From: Bacillota bacterium
GTDB taxonomy: Bacteria; Bacillota; Sulfobacillia; JAJZYS01; JAJYTV01
Direction: 5' to 3'
Length of the DNA stretch: 5,148 nucleotides
Assembly (NCBI GenBank): GCA_021806845.1
Contig: JAKAPV010000219.1
Location: 1 to 5,148, forward strand
Both the position numbers and the translations under genes were made by a program. The notes beneath the pieces were generated by a model. The model saw only the letters and a list, made by a program, of their open reading frames with translations. It did not search any database and was not told the DNA's origin. Of the stretch, positions 1 through 5,089 are shown in pieces. Within the stretch, counting starts at the first letter, position 1, and the number at the start of each line of letters is the position of its first letter.

Positions 1-181
1 CGTTGGCATGCGGATCGAAGAGGGGCCCGACGAACGCGAACAGCAGCAGGAAGAGCAGCATGAAGCCGCCGATCCAGAAGAGCCGGTGGCGAAGGAGTTT
101 GCGCCACCGGCGGGAGACGCGCGCAAGGCTGCCCTGGGGCTCAGTCCCCAGGGCCGGTGATGTGCTGGCCATCTGGCGCAC
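1..181 (-). CDS. ABC transporter permease, OppC/DppC type (N-terminal fragment)
   Basis: First about 60 residues of an inner-membrane permease; the rest lies beyond the left edge. A polar N-tail of about 20 residues is followed by a basic stretch (RRWRKLLRHR, about 24-33), one hydrophobic span (about 34-55, rich in Leu and Phe), and the sequence GPLFDPHAN. In the dipeptide/oligopeptide (Opp/Dpp/nickel) family the second permease subunit typically begins this way: basic K/R-L-x-x-x-R, first transmembrane helix, then 'P..(Y/F)DP..', leading to the periplasmic loop. I chose the GTG at 181-179 because an AGGAG lies 6 bases upstream. An in-frame ATG at 172-170 is possible but would sit 15 bases from that site. 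The family assignment rests on this short N-terminus, and the substrate cannot be inferred. Partner permease, ATPase and binding-protein genes are not in the window. Confidence 0.75.
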   Translation of the reverse strand, partial: MRQMASTSPALGTEPQGSLARVSRRWRKLLRHRLFWIGGFMLLFLLLFAFVGPLFDPHAN

Positions 182-187
182 TTACAT

Positions 188-192
188 CTCCT
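188..192 (-). promoter_or_regulatory. Shine-Dalgarno site of the permease gene
   Basis: AGGAG on the minus strand, 6 bases before GTG 181-179. This spacing favours the GTG over the ATG nine bases further in. I saw no convincing promoter in the 124 bases between this gene and the upstream same-strand gene ending at 306, so cotranscription is possible. Confidence 0.6.
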
Positions 193-305
193 GCCGGATT
201 TGGCGTTGTATTGCGATAATCACAGGTACTCTCTTCCACGCGCGAGCGGTGGATCCTCTGGGTCAGGTGGCCGTAATGTCGTCCGTGCTTTCCCTGTCGT
301 GCCAT

Positions 306-809
306 CTAGCTCCGCCATTGGAAGTGCGGCGCCTCGAGCTGCGTGACGAAGCCCGACTTGGGATCGAAAGAGATGCGGCTTGCGAAGATCTCCCCGCGCG
401 CGGACTGGTACACGACGGTGAAGTGTGAAGGGGTCGGCATGGGTGCTTTCCCGCCGCCCAGATGGAGTTCGATGTGCACGTCCTCGCCGGGCGCGAGCAC
501 GCGCCCCAGGACTCCCCCCGTCTGCAGGCGGCCGCTCTGGTCTCCCTCGCTCGAGATGCCCTTCAGCAGCCCCGCGCCCTGGCCGACGTTGCGGACGCGA
601 TAGAAATATTGACCCTCCAGCACCTCGTCGTCAGCGGTCACGCTCTGGTCTCCCGGCTGGTCGGTTCGGTCCACGAGAAACACGGGCGTGATCGCGAGGC
701 GGCGCAACTTTGCCGCCTCACGCACACCGAAGCCCGTGGCGAATGCAGAGACGGCCGCCGCCGCGGCCGCCACAAGGCTCGCCCAGTCTGCTGCCATCGC
801 GGAAGCCAT
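306..809 (-). CDS. Conserved-type membrane-anchored hypothetical protein
   Basis: Predicted 167 residues; I do not recognise a named family. Residues about 8-28 are a hydrophobic, Ala-rich segment (WASLVAAAAAAVSAF and on), followed by a basic stretch (R30 to R37), so it reads as a single N-terminal membrane anchor with the remainder cytoplasmic by the positive-inside rule. The rest looks like a small beta-rich domain: FLVDR (44-48), YRVRNVGQGAG (70-80), LAPGED (105-110) and TVVYQSARGEIF (121-132). The pattern 'VRNVGxG', then 'PGE', then 'Y.s..G..F' recurs in many bacterial hypothetical proteins with an N-terminal helix, none with a function I can name. The frame stays open upstream to 929, but ATG 809-807 has AGGAGG 6 bases before it, and starting further out would run into the tRNA terminator region. 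It lies downstream of that terminator, same strand, and I see no clear promoter between. Confidence 0.85.
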   Translation of the reverse strand: MASAMAADWASLVAAAAAAVSAFATGFGVREAAKLRRLAITPVFLVDRTDQPGDQSVTADDEVLEGQYFYRVRNVGQGAGLLKGISSEGDQSGRLQTGGVLGRVLAPGEDVHIELHLGGGKAPMPTPSHFTVVYQSARGEIFASRISFDPKSGFVTQLEAPHFQWRS

Positions 810-815
810 GCCGTC

Positions 816-821
816 CCTCCT
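816..821 (-). promoter_or_regulatory. Shine-Dalgarno site deciding the start at 809
   Basis: Perfect AGGAGG on the minus strand with a 6-base spacer to ATG 809-807. It overrides the possible upstream start at 929. The rest of 810-929 is GC-rich and shows no convincing -10/-35 pair. Confidence 0.7.
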
Positions 822-929
822 CAGCGGCCCATCCTTTCGGATGCCCATCCGCGGCAGCTCTCTTCCGTCCGATGGACCGGCTCCGAACCGCAGATGCGCC
901 CGACACGCGCCCAAGCCGCGAAGCGACAC

Positions 930-958
930 AAAAACCCGCGTCCCGAAAGGGACGCGGG
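930..958 (-). terminator. Rho-independent terminator of the tRNA operon
   Basis: Read on the minus strand: a perfect 10-bp stem CCCGCGTCCC / GGGACGCGGG (949-958 and 935-944) with a TTTC loop, followed at once by TTTTTGTGT. It begins 8 bases after the encoded CCA of the last tRNA. There is no T-run on the plus-strand side, so it works in one direction only. Confidence 0.93.
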
Positions 959-966
959 TCCGGTAA

Positions 967-1043
967 TGGTGGGCGATGAGGGACTCGAACCCCCGACCTC
1001 ATGCATGTCAAGCATGCGCTCTAACCAGCTGAGCTAACCGCCC
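967..1043 (-). tRNA. tRNA-Val (GAC)
   Basis: Full cloverleaf on the minus strand. The acceptor GGGCGGT pairs with ATCGCCC (one G-U), the D arm is GCTC/GAGC, the anticodon stem CATGC/GCATG encloses loop TTGACAT (anticodon GAC, reads GUC), and the T loop is TTCGAGT. Discriminator A and CCA are encoded (967-970). It is the last tRNA of the operon, just before the terminator, and the second valine isoacceptor in the cluster. Confidence 0.97.
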
Positions 1044-1051
1044 GAAACCTC

Positions 1052-1125
1052 TGGAGGCGACGCCCGGATTCGAACCGGGGATAAAGGATTTGCAGTCCTC
1101 TGCCTTGCCACTTGGCTACGTCGCC
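1052..1125 (-). tRNA. tRNA-Cys (GCA)
   Basis: Minus-strand cloverleaf with acceptor GGCGACG/CGTCGCC, anticodon stem GAGGA/TCCTT and loop CTGCAAA giving anticodon GCA. The discriminator is U (T in DNA), the usual identity base of tRNA-Cys, followed by encoded CCA at 1052-1054. It lies 8 bases upstream of tRNA-Val(GAC) in the same transcript. Confidence 0.97.
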
Positions 1126-1132
1126 GACACAT

Positions 1133-1207
1133 TGGAGCGGAAGACGGGATTTGAACCCGCGACCTTCGCCTTGGCAAGGCGACGCTCTACCCCTGAGCCA
1201 CTTCCGC
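1133..1207 (-). tRNA. tRNA-Gly (GCC)
   Basis: Minus-strand cloverleaf with acceptor GCGGAAG/CTTCCGC. The anticodon arm is TCGCC-TTGCCAA-GGCGA (anticodon GCC), and the T loop TTCAAAT is closed by CGGGG-type pairs. Discriminator U and encoded CCA lie at 1133-1136. It is fourth in the operon, 7 bases upstream of tRNA-Cys. Confidence 0.97.
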
Positions 1208-1211
1208 AAAC

Positions 1212-1287
<76 letters not shown>

Positions 1288-1296
1288 CTAACTTAC

Positions 1297-1372
1297 TGGC
1301 GGAGGCGACGGGAATCGAACCCGCGATCTTGTGCGTGACAGGCACATATGTTAACCACTACACCACGCCTCC
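1297..1372 (-). tRNA. tRNA-Asp (GTC)
   Basis: Minus-strand cloverleaf with acceptor GGAGGCG/CGCCTCC. The anticodon arm TGTGC-CTGTCAC-GCACA gives anticodon GTC. The discriminator is G, the usual identity base for tRNA-Asp, followed by encoded CCA (1297-1300). The D stem is GTGT/ACAT, as in many tRNA-Asp genes. Second in the operon. Confidence 0.97.
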
Positions 1373-1382
1373 GAAACCTCGC

Positions 1383-1457
1383 TGGTGGGCGAAACAGGGC
1401 TCGAACCTGTGACCCCCTCCTTGTAAGGGAGGTGCTCTACCACTGAGCTATTCGCCC
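1383..1457 (-). tRNA. tRNA-Val (TAC)
   Basis: Minus-strand cloverleaf with acceptor GGGCGAA/TTCGCCC. The anticodon arm CCTCC-CTTACAA-GGAGG gives anticodon TAC, and the T arm is ACAGG/CCTGT with loop TTCGAGC. Discriminator A and encoded CCA lie at 1383-1386. It is the first gene of the operon, with its 5' end about 18 bases from the predicted transcription start. Confidence 0.97.
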
Positions 1458-1481
1458 AGATGCCCAGCCGAGCGCCAGCAC

Positions 1482-1510
1482 ATTATAGCACGGTGTCTAA
1501 CCCTCGTAAA
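1482..1510 (-). promoter_or_regulatory. Promoter of the tRNA operon (extended -10)
   Basis: On the minus strand, -35 TTTACG (1505-1510) is separated by 17 bases from a perfect -10 TATAAT (1482-1487), which is preceded by TGC, an extended -10. The predicted start is near 1475, leaving a short leader before tRNA-Val(TAC) at 1457. This is typical of a strong housekeeping sigma promoter for stable RNA. Confidence 0.85.
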
Positions 1511-1585
1511 GGCGAACTCCGCTTCACCCGCACAGCCGGCAACGCACCGTCCAACCGCTCGCGGACTCCTATATTTTAACCAATG

Positions 1586-1613
1586 TTCACGCGTCGCTTT
1601 CATAGTGCATAAT
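1586..1613 (+). promoter_or_regulatory. Possible promoter for the NYN-domain gene
   Basis: Plus strand: TTCACG (1586-1591, 4 of 6 to consensus), 16-base spacer, CATAAT (1608-1613, 5 of 6). It would start transcription near 1620, giving a leader of about 120 bases before ATG 1743. It faces away from the tRNA promoter. The rest of 1511-1742 holds no gene I can support. Confidence 0.35.
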
Positions 1614-1742
1614 AGATCCGCAGTTCGGCTACCGCGGCCCCGGTACGGAACAAGACCCGCATAACGAAGGGGTTTCCGCACATGCACGAAGTGTTGCGAA
1701 GGGAAGTGGAAAGGTGATCGGCCGCAGCACCTTGATCGACTA

Positions 1743-2405
1743 ATGCTTAAGTTGGCGCTTTTCGTCGATGGAGCAAATCTATTCTACGCTCAACGAAAGC
1801 TAGGCTGGCACATCGACTATCGACGGCTCTACGAATATCTTTCCCAGGACTATCACGTTTACAATGCCTACTATTACACGTCGGTGCCGACGCCGGTAGA
1901 CGCGAGCTTGGAAGGCTTTTTGCGCGCACTGACCGCAATGGGCTATACGGTGCGGCGCAAGCCGCTCAAGGAGATCGTGGACCAGGAGACGGGCCAGACC
2001 TTCCGCAAGGCAAACCTCGATATTGAACTCGTCATCGATGTGTTCAATACCGTGGATCTTTATGATGTAGCGATCCTCTGCACTGGCGACGGCGACTTCG
2101 AACGGGCAGTGGAACTGCTGCGTTCCCGCGGCAAGCGCATCATCGGCGTTGGGTCGCGCGAGATGGCCGCCTACGACCTGATCAACGCAGTAGACCGCTA
2201 CATCTTCCTCGAGGACCTGCGCGACGTCGTCGGCAAGGTGCCGCCGCCGACGCCCGTCCCCTCCGATCGGTTGACCGGCGAGCGGGAACTGCCGCGGCCG
2301 ACCGACCCGGAGTCTAAGCCTGCGGATCAGGACCGCCCCGTCGTGGAACGTTCCCTACCCAAGCCGCCACCTGAAAGTGAACGCAGTCTGCCCGTCCCCG
2401 ACTGA
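1743..2405 (+). CDS. NYN/LabA-type (DUF88) putative nuclease with proline-rich tail
   Basis: Predicted 220 residues. Residues 1 to about 160 match the NYN (PIN-like) fold of the LabA/DUF88 family. The N-terminal strand LALFVDGANLFY carries Asp9 and Asn12, NLDIELVIDV (91-100) carries Asp93 and Asp99, and CTGDGDFERAVELL (113-126) carries Asp116 and Asp118. These acidic residues would bind metal, and the family is expected to cut RNA, though many members are untested. Residues about 163-220 are a disordered-looking Pro/Glu/Arg tail with three ER[ES]LPxP motifs. The start is ATG 1743: no other start codon lies in frame before the stop at 1662-1664. No SD site lies close upstream; a purine-rich stretch (1700-1714) is too far. 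The last 51 bases overlap the 3' end of the convergent gene on the other strand. The function of the core is well supported as a family call; its target is unknown. Confidence 0.9.
   Translation: MLKLALFVDGANLFYAQRKLGWHIDYRRLYEYLSQDYHVYNAYYYTSVPTPVDASLEGFLRALTAMGYTVRRKPLKEIVDQETGQTFRKANLDIELVIDVFNTVDLYDVAILCTGDGDFERAVELLRSRGKRIIGVGSREMAAYDLINAVDRYIFLEDLRDVVGKVPPPTPVPSDRLTGERELPRPTDPESKPADQDRPVVERSLPKPPPESERSLPVPD
2280..2401 (+). repeat. Three ER[ES]LPxP peptide repeats in the nuclease tail
   Basis: The encoded motifs are ERELPRP (residues 180-186, bases 2280-2300), ERSLPKP (202-208, 2346-2366) and ERSLPVP (213-219, 2379-2399). The DNA of the copies differs at third positions (for example GAGCGGGAACTG and GAACGTTCCCTA), so the repetition is at protein level rather than a recent DNA duplication. 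Confidence 0.7.
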
Positions 2406-3530
2406 CCGCTCCCACGTTTCCGTCGTGCCGCCCGTGCGCACGACGAGGTAGACCCTGCCCGACGCGAGCGACGGCGTTGCCCATGACTGGATCTGCGTGC
2501 CGCCCGGTGGCGGCAGGAGGTCGCCAGACTGACCGGCGCCGAGTCCCCGGACGCGCGTGACGTAGACGAACTGCTTTCCGTCCTTCTGCACGAGCAGCGC
2601 GAGCGAGCTGCCATCCGGCGAGAACGCAGCCGGACCCAGCGCCTGCGCGCCGCCAGGGAGTCCCAGGACGTGCGGCAAGGGCTGCGCACCGTTGATGAGC
2701 AGCAGCTGGGGCGCACGTCCGGGCGCCGCCTGCACGAGTAGCGCCTCGCCAGCCTGGCCCGCGGCGAGCACATCCGTACCGGGCAGGCGCATCCGCACGG
2801 CAGCAGTCTTCGCGTTGATGACGAGCAGGTCGCCCTGCTGGTCTCCTGCCAGCACGCCTGCGGGCCCGTTGCCGTCAAGGCTTGTGATGCCCAGGCCGGA
2901 GAGCGCGCTGAGGAGGATCGGTCCCTGCGATCCGAGTTTCCACACGTCGAGTCCCATCGCGCCGAGCGGACGCCCGCGGTTCGAAAGGAACCAGATGTTC
3001 TGCCCTACGACCGTCGCGTCGGCTGCCCAGGTCAGCCGCCAACCGGACGGCACCCTGCCGGATGACTGGAGCGCCTGCAGGTGCTGCTGCAGATCGGTGC
3101 GGCTCTGCGAACCGGTGCCCCCGCCCGACAGCAGGTGCGCGCCTGCGCGAGAGACGAGCCAGAGATTCTGCCGCTGATCCGTCAGCAGGTAGCCGCTTCC
3201 GTAGGCCGGCAGCACCCGAATGCTCTTTCTGGTGGCTGCAACGGCCAGCTGTCCCTTCCCGCTGCCGTAGCCCGCGATCTCGATACCGCTGAAGTGCAAC
3301 TTCCAGCGCGGCGCCGCGGCAGACGTCCCGCCCGCGGTGCGGATGAGCACTTCACCCGCGCCGAGCGGAATGAGGAAGCTGCCCTGCGCCGCCTGATAAG
3401 AACCTTGCGCGACTTCCGTCCAAACGTCTGGCGAGGCTGTCGGCAGCGAGACGCCGCCTTGCAGCCGGATCAGTGCTTGCGCGACCAGAAACGCAGTGAG
3501 AAGCAGCGCCGTGACGCGCCGGCCGTTCAA
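2355..3530 (-). CDS. Membrane-anchored or secreted beta-propeller-like protein
   Basis: Predicted 391 residues from TTG 3530. The N-terminus is a basic NGRR followed by a hydrophobic run (about 6-20, VTALLLTAFLVAQAL), so it is a signal peptide or a signal anchor, with the bulk outside the cytoplasm. The rest shows repeated short beta-strand units: GYLLTDQRQNLWLVS, NIWFLSNRG, GDLLVINAKTAAV, AAFSPDGSSLALLV and RVYLVVRTGG. The 'FSPDGs.LAL' unit is the hallmark of TolB/WD40-like blades, and 'GDLLVINAKTA' resembles PQQ-like blades, so a beta-propeller fold is likely; I see no catalytic motif. An alternative TTG at 3656 (GGAG 8 bases upstream) would add 42 residues rich in rare codons and overlapping another small frame, so I prefer 3530, although its SD is spaced 9-11 bases away. 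The gene ends inside the convergent NYN gene. Confidence 0.78.
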   Translation of the reverse strand: MNGRRVTALLLTAFLVAQALIRLQGGVSLPTASPDVWTEVAQGSYQAAQGSFLIPLGAGEVLIRTAGGTSAAAPRWKLHFSGIEIAGYGSGKGQLAVAATRKSIRVLPAYGSGYLLTDQRQNLWLVSRAGAHLLSGGGTGSQSRTDLQQHLQALQSSGRVPSGWRLTWAADATVVGQNIWFLSNRGRPLGAMGLDVWKLGSQGPILLSALSGLGITSLDGNGPAGVLAGDQQGDLLVINAKTAAVRMRLPGTDVLAAGQAGEALLVQAAPGRAPQLLLINGAQPLPHVLGLPGGAQALGPAAFSPDGSSLALLVQKDGKQFVYVTRVRGLGAGQSGDLLPPPGGTQIQSWATPSLASGRVYLVVRTGGTTETWERSVGDGQTAFTFRWRLG

Positions 3531-3539
3531 AGGCGCGAT

Positions 3540-3573
3540 CCCCTCCCCTCCCGATGCTATGGGAGAGGAGGGG
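3540..3573 (-). promoter_or_regulatory. Leader hairpin containing the ribosome-binding site
   Basis: Inverted repeat: 13-base arms at 3540-3552 and 3561-3573 with a single A-C mismatch and an 8-base loop. On the minus-strand mRNA the downstream arm is GGGAGGGGAGGGG, which is also the only SD-like sequence for TTG 3530 (9 bases away). The upstream arm is its C/U-rich complement, so folding would hide the binding site. There is no T-run after it, so it is not a standard terminator. Confidence 0.55.
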
Positions 3574-3586
3574 ACGTGCAGAACAA

Positions 3587-3682
3587 CTAGCCGATCCGGT
3601 ACGTCAGCCCGAGCGCATCCTTGGGATAGCGCAGCATCGAACTTTTCCTCGTCCAACCTGGCATCTCCGCTATGTCACCCAT
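3587..3682 (-). CDS. Possible 31-residue small protein upstream of the propeller gene
   Basis: Small frame from ATG 3682 to TAG 3587. The second half reads as plausible protein (MLRYPKDALGLTYRIG) with GC-ending codons typical of the window, while the first half is less convincing. A second ATG at 3637-3635 has GAGGA 8 bases upstream and would give a 16-residue peptide. It competes with the 42-residue upstream extension of the propeller gene, which occupies another frame of the same DNA. It could be a short leader peptide, a small protein, or chance. I recognise no family. It ends 14 bases before the leader hairpin. Confidence 0.35.
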   Translation of the reverse strand: MGDIAEMPGWTRKSSMLRYPKDALGLTYRIG

Positions 3683-3684
3683 TC

Positions 3685-3713
3685 AGAATCGTCCCGTGCC
3701 GACGTTCGGTCAA
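3685..3713 (-). promoter_or_regulatory. Weak promoter candidate for the propeller gene
   Basis: Minus strand: TTGACC (3708-3713, 5 of 6), 17-base spacer, GATTCT (3685-3690, 3 of 6). The start would fall near 3678, within the possible 31-residue frame and before its better ribosome site. The good -35 and spacing are offset by a poor -10. Confidence 0.28.
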
Positions 3714-3735
3714 AGGGAGGCCAAGCCAGCAGGAA

Positions 3736-3762
3736 TGTGCATTGCACACTCGGAAGTATAGT
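3736..3762 (+). promoter_or_regulatory. Palindrome and -10-like site before the small membrane protein
   Basis: TGTGCA-T-TGCACA (3736-3748) is a perfect inverted repeat with 6-base arms. Nine bases on is TATAGT (3757-3762), a 5-of-6 -10 element; the palindrome occupies the place of its -35 region, where no consensus hexamer is seen. This arrangement fits an operator or activator site controlling the gene at 3802. TATACT also reads on the minus strand at 3755-3760, so the direction is uncertain. Confidence 0.3.
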
Positions 3763-3801
3763 GGTCATGCGCTAGGCGTTGTTGAGGAAGGCGGTGGCAA
3801 A

Positions 3802-3903
3802 ATGATTTCGAACACGAAGCACCACGTCATCCGCTATGTGATCCTTGGCGTGGTGATCGTCGTCGTCGTCGTATGGCTGGCGATGCGGGGACGCAAGAAG
3901 TAG
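3802..3903 (+). CDS. 33-residue single-span membrane protein
   Basis: Small protein MISNTKHHVIRY followed by one hydrophobic helix (about 13-27, ILGVVIVVVVVWLAM) and a basic end RGRKK. The positive C-terminus and short polar N-terminus suggest a single inner-membrane helix. ATG 3802 is preceded by GGCGGTGG ending 4 bases away, with GAGGAAGG further up, both SD-like. The stop TAG is followed after 8 bases by a strong hairpin terminator, which supports a real transcription unit. The tract GTCGTCGTCGTC encodes the valine run. The function is unknown; small proteins of this shape often bind larger membrane complexes, but nothing here says which. Confidence 0.65.
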   Translation: MISNTKHHVIRYVILGVVIVVVVVWLAMRGRKK

Positions 3904-3910
3904 CAGTGTG

Positions 3911-3951
3911 CAAAGCCGGGCAGGACGCAATTTGCGTCCCGCCCGGCTTTC
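3911..3951. terminator. Bidirectional hairpin terminator between the small gene and selD
   Basis: Long near-perfect stem: AAAGCCGGGC (3912-3921) pairs with GCCCGGCTTT (3941-3950), then an A-C mismatch, then GGACGC (3923-3928) with GCGTCC (3934-3939) around loop AATTT. Each strand ends in only three T residues, so the U-run is short, but the A-run on one side and T-run on the other let it act both ways. It lies 8 bases after the small gene's stop and about 100 bases after the selD stop. Confidence 0.75.
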
Positions 3952-4051
3952 GCGTTCACACATGGACGCCGGCGGCGAAGGTCGTCTAGCCGCTTCGGAC
4001 GGGAAGCTTCCACACCTGCAACGTTTTGAAACATCGCCTTCGCGTTTCCTC

Positions 4052-5083
4052 TCAGCGCACGACGATGTGCCGCGGGCCAGCCTCTTGCACCACCCCGATG
4101 CGGCGCGGCGCCATCCCGGTCTGTGCGTTGCGCACGAACTGCTCGGCGCGCGTCGGGTCGATGGCGATGAGCAGGCCGCCGGAGGTGACCGCGTCCGCGA
4201 GCAGCAGGCGCCGTGCCTGCGTCAGGTCTTTTTCGAACGCGACGTCGTGCTCCACATACGCGAAGTTGTCGCGACTGCCGGAAGGAAAGCGATCCAGTTG
4301 CGCCAACGCGACAGCGCCCGGGTGCACCGGCACCTGGGAGTCGTCGATCACGAGCGTGACGCCGCTCTGCACCGCCATCTCCCTCGCATGACCGAGCAGG
4401 CCGAAGCCCGTCACGTCCGTTACGGCGTGAGCGCCGCCGGCTGCCCGCACCGCGTCGGCCGCGGCGCGGTTTAGCTCCCGCATCGCCGCGATCGCGGATG
4501 CGGCGCTCTCCGGGGCGCACTCCCCATCCTTGATCGCCTTGACGATCACACCGGTCCCGATCGGCTTCGTGAGATAGAGGGCGTCTCCCGGCCGCGCGCC
4601 GTCCTTGCGCCAGATCTCGCTGGGGTGCGCGGTTCCCGTGACGGACAGCCCGAACTTCGGCTCCTTGTCCTTGACCGTGTGGCCGCCGAGCAGCACCGCG
4701 CCGCTCTCCCGCACCTTGTCGAGGCCCCCGGCCAGGATCGCGGCGAGGGTGTCCTCGCCATAGAGCTCCGTGTCGAACGCGACGAGGTTCAGCACGGTGC
4801 GCGGCACCCCGCCCATGGCGTAGATGTCGGAGAGGGCGTTCGCCGCGGCCACCTGGCCGAAGGTGTAGGGGTCGTCGACGACAGGCGTGAAGAAGTCGAC
4901 CGTCTGGAGGATCGCGAGGTCCGGGGCAATCAGGTAGGCGCCGGCGTCGTCCCGGGCGCCCAGCAGCAGGCGTTCATCGTTGAAGGTGAGATCGAGCTTC
5001 GCGAGCGCGTGGTCCAGCTCCGCCGGACCCAGCTTGCAGCCTCAGCCGGACGCGGAAGACAACGTCGTGAGGCGTTCGCACAC
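4052..5083 (-). CDS. selD: Selenide, water dikinase (selenophosphate synthetase), selenocysteine-containing
   Basis: SelD makes selenophosphate from selenide and ATP, the selenium donor for charging tRNA-Sec (and for selenouridine in tRNA). Predicted 343 residues, the usual family length. Near the N-terminus SGUGCKLGP (12-20) places an in-frame UGA (5044-5042) as Sec14, the catalytic Cys/Sec position, with Cys16 and Lys17 matching the GCGCK motif of E. coli SelD. Then follow RDD (44-46), QTVDFFTPVVDDPYTFGQ (60-77, metal and ATP binding), AANALSDIYAMGG (80-92), GGHTV (133-137), TKPIGTG (172-178) and TDVTGFGLLGH (222-232). The start is GTG 5083, with AGGGGGG 6 bases upstream; no ATG/GTG/TTG lies further up before the in-frame stop at 5122-5120. 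Stopping at the UGA would give a false start at GTG 4852 and lose 77 residues including the catalytic site. The normal stop is also UGA (4054-4052). No other selenium gene is in the window. Confidence 0.96.
5007..5044 (-). promoter_or_regulatory. SECIS-like hairpin after the selD UGA
   Basis: In the mRNA, GGUCC (5029-5025) pairs with GGACC (5015-5011) around a 9-base loop GGCGGAGCU, with an outer GC/GC pair (5033-5032 with 5008-5007) across a 2x2 internal loop. The loop begins 18 bases after the UGA and starts with G, within the ranges described for bacterial SECIS elements, which sit right behind the UGA and bind SelB. The stem is short, and I could not compute folding energy. Confidence 0.6.
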
Positions 5084-5089
5084 GCCGAT

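Noticed and set aside
462..1037. Plus-strand frame of 191 residues
   Set aside because: Antisense shadow of the gene at 306-809, continuing through the terminator and into tRNA-Val, so it is not a gene.
960..1043. tRNA-Val(GAC) 3' end as an island attachment site
   Set aside because: No integrase, no direct repeat of the tRNA end in the window, and the operon terminator directly follows intact.
1448..1687. Minus-strand frame of 79 residues
   Set aside because: It contains the tRNA operon promoter and the 5' end of tRNA-Val(TAC), with no SD or recognisable sequence.
1682..1717. 11-residue plus-strand frame before the NYN gene
   Set aside because: No SD, and far too short to support; chance open frame in the leader.
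2422..2444. 7-bp hairpin GTCGTGC/GCACGAC after the NYN stop
   Set aside because: No T-run on either strand and it lies in the coding region of the convergent gene, so I do not call it a terminator.
2355..3656. Propeller protein starting at TTG 3656 (433 residues)
   Set aside because: Not excluded, but the extra 42 residues use several rare codons, contain the leader hairpin and precede rather than form the signal segment; TTG 3530 was preferred.
3834..4034. Minus-strand frame after selD beginning at ATG 4034
   Set aside because: It runs straight through the long terminator hairpin and antisense to the small membrane gene, with no family resemblance.
4052..4852. SelD starting at GTG 4852 (266 residues)
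   Set aside because: It begins in the middle of the conserved QVAAANALSD segment and lacks the catalytic site; the true gene continues upstream through the UGA to 5083.
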